DNA from: Bifidobacteriaceae bacterium
GTDB taxonomy: Bacteria; Actinomycetota; Actinomycetes; Actinomycetales; WQXJ01
Direction of reading: 5' to 3'
Assembly: GCA_031265345.1 (NCBI GenBank)
Contig: JAISCU010000015.1
Location: forward strand, 1-11,163
Length of the DNA: 11,163 nt
Shown here: piece by piece, positions 6,177 to 11,163 of the stretch
How positions within the stretch are numbered: position 1 is the first letter of the stretch
Layout of the letters: the number at the start of each line of letters is the position of its first letter
Program-made: the position numbers and the translations under genes
Notes under the pieces: generated by a model
What the model saw: only the letters and a program-made list of their open reading frames with translations
Told to the model about the DNA's origin: nothing
Databases searched by the model: none

Positions 6177-7499
6177 ATGCGACGCACCCGAATCCTGGCA
6201 GCCGTGGGAGCTGCCGCCCTCATCATGGGCGCTACCGCCGCTTGCGGCAACAGCGATGACACGTCCGGGGCCAACAGCTCCGGCAACACCGGCAACAGTT
6301 CCGCAGGCACCAGTGGCGGCGAAGCCACCGAAGCCGAAGTCTTCACTTGGTGGACCACGGGCTCCGAAGCCCTGGGCCTCCAAGCGCTGGAAGGCGTGTT
6401 CAACACGCAGTACCCCGACATCACCTTCATCAATGGTGGCACCGCCGGTGGCGGCGGCAGCGCCAAGGACGTGCTGATCTCCAGGCTGGCCGCGAGCGAT
6501 CCACCGGACTCGTTCCAAGCCCACGCCGGTGCGGAGATGCTGGACTACATCAACTCCGGGCAAGTCGACGACCTGTCCGGCCTCTACGACGAGTTCGGCC
6601 TGACCGAGGCCTTCCCGCAGGACCTGCTGGACCTGGTGACCAAGGACGGAGCCAAGTACTCGATTCCCTCGAACGTCCACCGGGCCAACGTCATGTGGGC
6701 TTCCGCCAAGGTCCTCCAGGACACCGGGATCGACCCGACCAAGATCACCTACGCCTCCTATTCTGACTTCTTCGCCGACCTCGACAAGATCAAGGCCGCC
6801 AACCCGGACATCACCCCGTTGGCGATCGGCGGCACCTGGACCCAGGTCCACCTGCTGGAGACGGTCCTGATCGCCGAACTCGGCGCGCCGGCCTACAACG
6901 GCCTGTGGGACGGCTCGACCGATCCCGCGGGCGCCGAAGTCAGCAAGGCTCTGGCGACCTTCGAGAAGGCGCTGAGCTACACCAACACCGATTCGGAAGG
7001 CGAGGAGTGGGACTTCGCCACCCAGAAGCTGATCGACGGCACCGCCGCCTTCTCCATCATGGGTGACTGGGTTCCGGCCCAATTCGATGAGCAGGGCAAG
7101 GTCATGGGCACCGATTGGCTGTGGGCTCCTTCGCCCGGCACCGACGGCGTGTACGACTTCCTGGCCGATTCGTTCACCCTGCCCAAGGGCGCCCCGCATC
7201 CCGAGGGCGCCAAAGCCTGGCTGAGCGTCATCGCCTCGGTTGACGGCCAAGCGGCCTTCAACAAGGTCAAGGGCTCCATCCCGGCTCGCACCGACGTGCC
7301 GCTGGACGATTTCTCGGAGTACCAGAAACTAGCTGCCGACGCCTACGCGGCGGACACCATTGTCGGCTCCCTGCAGCACGGCGCGGCAGCGTCGATCGCT
7401 CAGGGCGCAGCCACCAACGAGGCGGTCGGCAAGTTCCGTTCCGGCGCCAGCGATCTGGCCCAGTTCCAAACCGAATTCGCCGCCGCCATCGCCAAGTAG
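6177..7499 (+). CDS. Sugar ABC transporter substrate-binding lipoprotein (CUT1 family)
   Basis: 440 residues. A ribosome site GGAAGGAAAG (6159-6168) precedes the ATG. A lipoprotein signal peptide (MRRTR, then a hydrophobic stretch, then lipobox TAAC with Cys23) is followed by a Ser/Gly/Asn-rich linker (about 24-52) and a family 1 extracellular binding domain (COG1653, UgpB-like). The mature part opens EVFTWWTTGSEALGLQALEG and has GGGGSAKDVLISRL, DPPDSFQAHAGAEMLDYI and SIPSNVHRANVMWAS. As far as I remember this set fits the glucose/mannose-type branch (Thermus glucose-binding protein, Pseudomonas GtsA) better than maltose or glycerol-phosphate binders, so a glucose-like hexose is my guess for the ligand. 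It should be anchored outside the membrane and deliver sugar to the two permeases downstream. A strong hairpin after its stop suggests it is made in excess over them, as is usual. Confidence 0.92.
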   Translation: MRRTRILAAVGAAALIMGATAACGNSDDTSGANSSGNTGNSSAGTSGGEATEAEVFTWWTTGSEALGLQALEGVFNTQYPDITFINGGTAGGGGSAKDVLISRLAASDPPDSFQAHAGAEMLDYINSGQVDDLSGLYDEFGLTEAFPQDLLDLVTKDGAKYSIPSNVHRANVMWASAKVLQDTGIDPTKITYASYSDFFADLDKIKAANPDITPLAIGGTWTQVHLLETVLIAELGAPAYNGLWDGSTDPAGAEVSKALATFEKALSYTNTDSEGEEWDFATQKLIDGTAAFSIMGDWVPAQFDEQGKVMGTDWLWAPSPGTDGVYDFLADSFTLPKGAPHPEGAKAWLSVIASVDGQAAFNKVKGSIPARTDVPLDDFSEYQKLAADAYAADTIVGSLQHGAAASIAQGAATNEAVGKFRSGASDLAQFQTEFAAAIAK

Positions 7500-7521
7500 C
7501 GGATGGTCTTGAATCACTGAC

Positions 7522-7564
7522 CGGGCCAGTGAGACCGCGCCACAACGGCGGTCCCACTGGCCCG
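7522..7564 (+). terminator. Strong intercistronic hairpin after the binding-protein gene
   Basis: Arms 7522-7538 (CGGGCCAGTGAGACCGC) and 7548-7564 pair over 17 positions with a single A-C mismatch, around a 9-base loop. TTTCCTAT follows, a poor T-run. It probably ends a share of transcripts and shields the 3' end of the binding-protein mRNA, lowering permease expression. Confidence 0.75.
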
Positions 7565-7588
7565 TTTCCTATCCCGACAATCGAGAGT

Positions 7589-7594
7589 TAGATT
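7589..7594 (+). promoter_or_regulatory. Possible secondary -10 element before the first permease
   Basis: TAGATT (TANNNT) lies five bases before the GTG at 7600, just past the hairpin. No -35 is recognisable and the ribosome site is weak (GAGAG at 7583-7587). It may be a second leaderless promoter or chance. Confidence 0.25.
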
Positions 7595-7599
7595 GACTC

Positions 7600-8676
7600 G
7601 TGACTGCATCAACCCCCGCCGGCCAGTCCCTCCCAGCCTCTTCGGCCGACCCGGCCGCGCCACCATCGCCGAACCGGACCGGCGCGCGGAGCGGGCGATC
7701 CGCCAGTTCCGCCAGTTCCGCAGCCAACGCCGGTAGCGCCAGCCGCGCCGGCCCCTCCCGTCCCGCCCGTCGCCAGGCCCGGCGCCGGCGCTACTTGCCG
7801 CCGTTGCTGCTCATCTCGCCCTCGATCATCCTGATCGGCATCTTCGTCTACTGGCTGATCATCTCATCGGTCCGGATGTCGATGACGGACAACCACACCA
7901 TGGCGCAAGTCATGGGCGCGGAGGAGAGCAAATTCGTCGGCCTGGACAACTACATCGAGCTGCTGACCAGCCCCGATTTCCTGCATTCCTTGCGGAACCT
8001 GGGCATGTACACGGTGGTCTTCCTGCTGGGGACCCTGTTCTTCGGTTTCCTGTGGGCCTGGATCTTGGAGAAGCGCGCCAAGTTCGAAGGGCTCTTCCGA
8101 TCGGTGCTCCTGTTCCCGATGGCCGTCTCCTCGGTCGCGGCCGGTGTGGTCTGGCGCTGGCTGCTCAGCCCCAACCAAGGCAAGAACTCGTCCGGCCTGA
8201 ACAGGCTGTTCGAGATGATCGGTGCGACCGGCCTGGAGAACAACTGGTGGCAGAACCCCACTTGGGGCATCCTGGCCATCGCAATCCCCGCCATCTGGCA
8301 GCTGTCCGGGTATGTCATGGCCCTGTTCCTGGCCGGGTTCAGAGGCATCCCGAACGAACTGCGCGAAGCCGCTAGAGTCGACGGCGCGAACGAATGGCAG
8401 CTCTACCGCCACGTCATCTTCCCGCAGCTGACGCCGGTGGCGCTCTCGGCGGTGATCATCATTGGCCACATGTCGCTCAAGGTATTCGACCTCATCATGA
8501 CCGTGGCGGGCAAGAACGCCTACCAGACCGTCGTGCCCTCGATCAACGTCTACACCTACATCTCCGACAAGCTCGACTACGCGAACGCCGCGGCGGTCGG
8601 CATCATCCTGCTGCTGGCGGTGGCCGTCTTGATTGTGCCCTACCTAGTCCACACGGCCAGAGAGGACAAACTCTGA
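7600..8676 (+). CDS. Sugar ABC transporter permease, MalF-like
   Basis: 358 residues from a GTG at 7600, the only plausible start before the first membrane segment. It belongs to the MalF/UgpA class (COG1175). Hydrophobic segments lie near 66-90, 136-156, 167-190, 222-246, 280-300 and 331-349, giving the usual six helices. The EAA loop that docks on the ATPase is at about 253-280 (ELREAARVDGANEW, later HVIFPQLTP). The first about 65 residues are unusual: a Ser/Ala/Pro/Arg-rich, surely disordered cytoplasmic tail, with a short DNA repeat encoding SASSASS and ending in a basic patch RRQARRRR. Its stop codon shares one base with the next start (TGATG at 8674-8678). It pairs with the MalG-like permease to form the membrane channel. 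No ATPase gene is nearby. Confidence 0.93.
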   Translation: MTASTPAGQSLPASSADPAAPPSPNRTGARSGRSASSASSAANAGSASRAGPSRPARRQARRRRYLPPLLLISPSIILIGIFVYWLIISSVRMSMTDNHTMAQVMGAEESKFVGLDNYIELLTSPDFLHSLRNLGMYTVVFLLGTLFFGFLWAWILEKRAKFEGLFRSVLLFPMAVSSVAAGVVWRWLLSPNQGKNSSGLNRLFEMIGATGLENNWWQNPTWGILAIAIPAIWQLSGYVMALFLAGFRGIPNELREAARVDGANEWQLYRHVIFPQLTPVALSAVIIIGHMSLKVFDLIMTVAGKNAYQTVVPSINVYTYISDKLDYANAAAVGIILLLAVAVLIVPYLVHTAREDKL

Positions 8677-9593
8677 TGAGCGCCTTCGATTCACAATTCG
8701 GAGTGGGCCAAGGCGTCTCCTCCAAGGTGGTGGGCCGCAAGGGGTTCGACTGGGGTCGCCTGATCCGCTATTGCCTGTTGATCTTCTTCGTTGCCGTGGT
8801 CCTGATGCCCGTCTATGTGCTGGTGGTGACCTCGTTCAAGGGCGTGGGGGACGCCGACCCGTCGCGCGCCTGGGCGCTGCCCCAAGTGTGGACGCTGGAT
8901 AGTTGGAAGGCCGCCTTCCAAGGCCTGGGCGGCATCCAGCCGGTCGGTCCGGCCTTGGCTCGCACGGCTCTGATGGTGATCCCCGCCGCCATCATCTCCT
9001 CCCTGCTCGGCTCCGCCAACGGATTCGTGCTGTCGCGCTGGTCCTTCCCCGGGGCGAACATCGTCTTCGCCTTCATCCTGTTCGGTATGTTCATCCCTTA
9101 CCAGGCCGTCATGGTTCCGCTGTACGGACTGGTCAACGACCTAAACTGGCTGGTGCCCAAGGGCATACCAGTCCTGATCATGCTGCACGTCATCTACGGC
9201 ATCCCGATCACCACGCTGATCTTCCGCAACTACTACCAATCGGTCCCGCAGGAACTGATCGAGGCCTCGCGGGTGGACGGCGGCGGTATGCTCCGGACCT
9301 ACTTCTCGGTGGTCCTCCCGATCTCGATGCCGTCCTTCGTGGTGGTCCTGATCTGGCAGTTCACCTCGGCCTGGAACGACTTCCTGTTCGCCCGCTTCTT
9401 CGGCGGCAACATGCAGACCCAGGCGCCGGTGACCGTGGTGCTCCAGAACATGGCTGTGGGCGGCACTTCCGGCTCGGTCTGGGGTGCCACCATGGCGGCG
9501 ACCATCCTGTCATCGCTGCCGACCCTGATCGTGTACATCCTGCTCGGCAAGTATTTCATCGGCGGGCTCATGTCCGGCTCAGTCAAGGGTTAA
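8676..9593 (+). CDS. Sugar ABC transporter permease, MalG-like
   Basis: 305 residues from the ATG at 8676, which overlaps the stop of the previous gene by one base; AGAGGA at 8661-8666 is a well-placed ribosome site. The frame is open upstream to 8394, but that part only shadows the first permease. It is a MalG/UgpE-class protein (COG0395) with hydrophobic segments near 30-54, 97-119, 127-150, 164-184, 217-232 and 271-291. The EAA loop is at about 193-219 (ELIEASRVDGGGMLRTYF, then LPISMP). The C-terminal GGLMSGSVKG is typical of CUT1 permeases. It forms the import channel with the MalF-like partner and must use an ATPase encoded elsewhere. A 10-base palindrome GGGTTAACCC (9587-9596) spans its stop codon. 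Confidence 0.93.
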   Translation: MSAFDSQFGVGQGVSSKVVGRKGFDWGRLIRYCLLIFFVAVVLMPVYVLVVTSFKGVGDADPSRAWALPQVWTLDSWKAAFQGLGGIQPVGPALARTALMVIPAAIISSLLGSANGFVLSRWSFPGANIVFAFILFGMFIPYQAVMVPLYGLVNDLNWLVPKGIPVLIMLHVIYGIPITTLIFRNYYQSVPQELIEASRVDGGGMLRTYFSVVLPISMPSFVVVLIWQFTSAWNDFLFARFFGGNMQTQAPVTVVLQNMAVGGTSGSVWGATMAATILSSLPTLIVYILLGKYFIGGLMSGSVKG

Positions 9594-9700
9594 CCCGTCA
9601 AGCCTTTGCACCATGCCGCCTGGCCGCAATGCGGTCGGGTAAGGGCCGATGGGCACGCGGTCCGATCAGCGCGCGCTGTCGGCTCGGCATGGGCCCCGAG

Positions 9701-9752
9701 AAAAGACAGGATCCCTGACGCTCGGCGCCGAGAACCATGGATCCTGCGTTTT
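9701..9752. repeat. 52-base hairpin unit, copy 1
   Basis: Core AAAAGACAGGATCC, a 24-base spacer (CTGACGCTCG, 8 variable bases, AACCAT) and GGATCCTGCGTTTT. The stem has 8 bp, a 2x2 internal mismatch and four A-T pairs. With A-run and T-run at the two ends it has the form of a bidirectional intrinsic terminator, which would suit its place between convergent genes. Confidence 0.7.
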
Positions 9753-9909
9753 CCGCTAGCCCCGTTCTTGCGACTTCCATGGATCCTGCGTTTTCGTTTT
9801 CGAGGCCATTCCGGCGCGGCCCGCTGACCTGCGGTTCCAGCAACCGCCACGGTTGGGGACGGAGGCGAAAAGACAGGATCCCTGACGCTCGCGAAAAACG
9901 GGCCCAGCC

Positions 9910-9961
9910 AAAACGCAGGATCCCTGACGCTCGCGCGCGACAACCATGGATCCTGTCTTTT
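9910..9961. repeat. 52-base hairpin unit, copy 2
   Basis: Same order and length as copy 1: AAAACGCAGGATCC, spacer CTGACGCTCG plus 8 variable bases plus AACCAT, then GGATCCTGTCTTTT. The two variable stem bases are exchanged relative to copy 1, so the left arm of one copy pairs perfectly with the right arm of the other. Confidence 0.7.
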
Positions 9962-10168
9962 CGCCCGAGGACCATCCCTCGGCATGCGGCATCAACCCGG
10001 CACGTGGGCGCGCCGCAGCCCAAAGCCAACGGCATTGCGCCCGGCGGTCGCCGGTGTCACCTGAGACGATCCGACGTCACGACCGGGCCGCCGCCTGGCC
10101 AGCCACGCGCGTGAGCCGCCTGTTCACTCCGGTGCCGACCGGGCGGCATCGTGCAAATTGGCTCTTGG

Positions 10169-11163
10169 CTACGCGCTGAGCCGCGCCTTCAGGCCCTGGT
10201 CCAGGGCGTCGAGGAAATCCTCGGTGGTCAACCACGGCTGCTCGGGACCGATCAACAGAGCGAGGTCCTTGGTCATGCGGCCGTCCTCGACGGTCTTGAT
10301 GATGGTGTCCTCGAGGGCCTCGGCGAAGCCGGTCACCTCGGGGGTCGAGTCGAGCTTGCCGCGATGCTTGAGGCCACCGGTCCAGGCGTAGATCGAGGCG
10401 ATCGGGTTCGTGGAGGTGGGCTTGCCCTGCTGGTGCAGGCGGTAGTGGCGGGTGACGGTGCCGTGGGCGGCCTCGGCCTCGACGGTCTTGCCGTCCGGCG
10501 TCATCAGGACCGATGTCATGAGCCCGAGCGAGCCGAAGCCCTGCGCGACCGTGTCGGACTGGACGTCGCCGTCGTAGTTCTTGCAGGCCCAGAGGTAGCC
10601 GCCCTCCCATTTGAGGGCGCTGGCGACCATGTCGTCGATCAGGCGGTGCTCGTAGGTCAGGCCCGCGGCCTCGAACTGCTCGGCGTACTCGTCCTCGAAG
10701 ATGGCGGCGAAGATGTCCTTGAAGGCGCCATCGTACTTCTTCAGGATGGTGTTCTTGGTGGAGAGGTACACCGGGTAGTGGCGCTGGAGCCCGTAGGCGA
10801 AGCAAGCCCGCGCGAAGTCCCTGATCGAATCGGTGAAGTTGTACTGTCCCAGGATGACGCCGCCATCTTCGGGAAGCCGCACCACTTCGAGTTCGACCGG
10901 CCTTGAACCATCGTCCGGGATGAAGGAGAGCATCACCTGGCCGGGCTTGTCGGTGCGGTAGTCGGTCGCCTTGTACTGGTCGCCGAAGGCGTGACGGCCT
11001 ATCACGATGGGCTTGGTCCAGCCCGGCACCAGTCGCGGCACGTTCGAGATGATGATGGGCTCCCGGAACACCACGCCGCCCAGGATGTTGCGAATGGTCC
11101 CGTTCGGCGACTTCCACATCCGCTTCAGTCCGAACTCCTGGACACGGGCCTCGTCCGGCGTGA
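10169..11163 (-). CDS. icd: NADP-dependent isocitrate dehydrogenase (N-terminus outside window)
   Basis: The frame ends at a TAG (10171-10169) and runs off the right edge; 330 residues are visible, about 75 short of a full homodimeric enzyme of around 405. It oxidises isocitrate to 2-oxoglutarate and CO2 with NADP in the TCA cycle. Aligned from memory to human IDH1 with a constant offset of 90 (counting from the Met at 11119), all key residues are present: the substrate loop SPNGTIRN (Ser4, Asn6, Arg10), Arg19, Arg42 of GRHAFGDQY, Lys122 of TKNT, the metal ligands Asp162, Asp185 and Asp189 (DGDVQSD), and the NADP-binding AHGTVTRH (His219, Arg224, His225). This is the homodimeric class shared with eukaryotes, not the monomeric type of Corynebacterium or Streptomyces. 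The Met at 11119 is internal, because conserved sequence ([14 protein letters not shown]) lies before it. No clear terminator follows its stop on the - strand until the repeat block. Confidence 0.96.
   Translation of the reverse strand, partial: TPDEARVQEFGLKRMWKSPNGTIRNILGGVVFREPIIISNVPRLVPGWTKPIVIGRHAFGDQYKATDYRTDKPGQVMLSFIPDDGSRPVELEVVRLPEDGGVILGQYNFTDSIRDFARACFAYGLQRHYPVYLSTKNTILKKYDGAFKDIFAAIFEDEYAEQFEAAGLTYEHRLIDDMVASALKWEGGYLWACKNYDGDVQSDTVAQGFGSLGLMTSVLMTPDGKTVEAEAAHGTVTRHYRLHQQGKPTSTNPIASIYAWTGGLKHRGKLDSTPEVTGFAEALEDTIIKTVEDGRMTKDLALLIGPEQPWLTTEDFLDALDQGLKARLSA

Larger units (their letters stand above)
9698..9964. repeat. Six-copy inverted repeat block, long imperfect palindrome centred on 9831
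   Basis: A 14-base core AAAA(GA or CG)CAGGATCC occurs six times. Three are on the + strand at 9701-9714, 9868-9881 and 9910-9923, each followed by CTGACGCTCG. Three are inverted at 9739-9752, 9781-9794 and 9948-9961, each preceded by CCAT. The copies are placed with exact mirror symmetry: in each of the three outer/inner pairs the coordinates add to 19662, so no net insertion or deletion separates the arms. The outermost pair (9701-9714 with 9948-9961) and the second pair (9739-9752 with 9910-9923) match perfectly over 14 bases; the inner pair (9781-9794 with 9868-9881) has two mismatches. Complementarity fades at 9804 and 9858 towards the centre. It looks like a non-coding, possibly mobile or amplified, hairpin element. 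Confidence 0.85.
9594..10168. other. Long convergent intergenic region with a repeat block
   Basis: About 575 bases lie between convergent permease and icd genes. The middle (9698-9964) is a palindromic repeat block. The left flank has one imperfect copy, inverted, of a 14-base motif (9607-9620) and the right flank has a direct copy (10142-10155). A 6-bp stem CCGGCG/CGCCGG lies at 10041-10054. Short open frames here repeat MDPAFS-like or DRIPDAR-like peptides because they run through the DNA repeats; I do not regard them as genes. Confidence 0.6.

Noticed and set aside
5050..7250. Long - strand open frames opposite the ROK and binding-protein genes
   Set aside because: Both + strand genes are complete with all motifs; the antisense products are Gln/Arg- or Gly/Val-rich without recognisable features.
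9701..9961. Repeat block as a CRISPR array
   Set aside because: Cores are in mixed orientation with mirror-symmetric, unequal spacing and shared rather than unique spacers, and no cas gene is nearby.
9737..10114. Small ORFs with repeated MDPAFS-like peptides in the repeat block
   Set aside because: The repeated peptides come from the DNA repeats read in several frames and strands; there is no consistent frame and no ribosome site I can support.
10077..11117. Alternative frames (+ and -) over icd
   Set aside because: The icd frame keeps every substrate, metal and NADP residue; the others are shadows.

Overview
The window is GC-rich bacterial DNA that looks like an Actinomycetota genome. It has GTG starts, several genes whose start codon sits 5-8 bases after a TANNNT -10 element (a leaderless layout common in that phylum), a lipoprotein sugar-binding protein with CUT1 permeases but no ATPase gene beside them, a ROK repressor, and a homodimeric NADP-dependent isocitrate dehydrogenase. 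I cannot place it below phylum level.

Layout. (1) Positions 1-3546 look like an accessory region. The end of a HEPN-like gene runs on the + strand (2-370). A large membrane protein of unknown function lies on the - strand (697-2601). Upstream of it on the same strand is a three-gene module with stop/start overlaps: a broken DUF3990 (ADP-ribosyltransferase-like) gene (3546-3177), an intact 82-residue protein (3180-2932) and an intact DUF3791 protein (2935-2735). The DUF3990 gene has two frame changes and an apparent internal deletion, so the small partners seem to have outlived it. (2) Positions 3547-3897 are intergenic and hold a 23-base perfect palindrome and the purU promoter. (3) purU, formyltetrahydrofolate deformylase, is at 3898-4788. 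(4) Positions 4855-9593 form a sugar-uptake locus: a ROK repressor, then a regulatory gap with a ROK-like dyad and a CRP/GlxR-like site, then the lipoprotein binding protein, a strong hairpin, and two overlapping permease genes. No ATPase gene is present, so a shared MsiK-type ATPase elsewhere is expected. (5) Positions 9594-10168 separate the permease gene from convergent icd. They hold six copies of a 14-base core arranged as a long imperfect palindrome, exactly symmetric about position 9831. (6) icd (NADP-dependent isocitrate dehydrogenase) occupies 10169-11163 on the - strand and is cut by the window edge.

How the genes work together: ROK repressor, binding protein and permeases form a classical regulated carbohydrate importer. 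The CRP/GlxR-like site suggests global carbon control on top of the specific repressor. purU and icd are housekeeping genes on either side. The parts most worth a second look are the palindromic repeat block at 9698-9964 and the decayed DUF3990/DUF3791 module.
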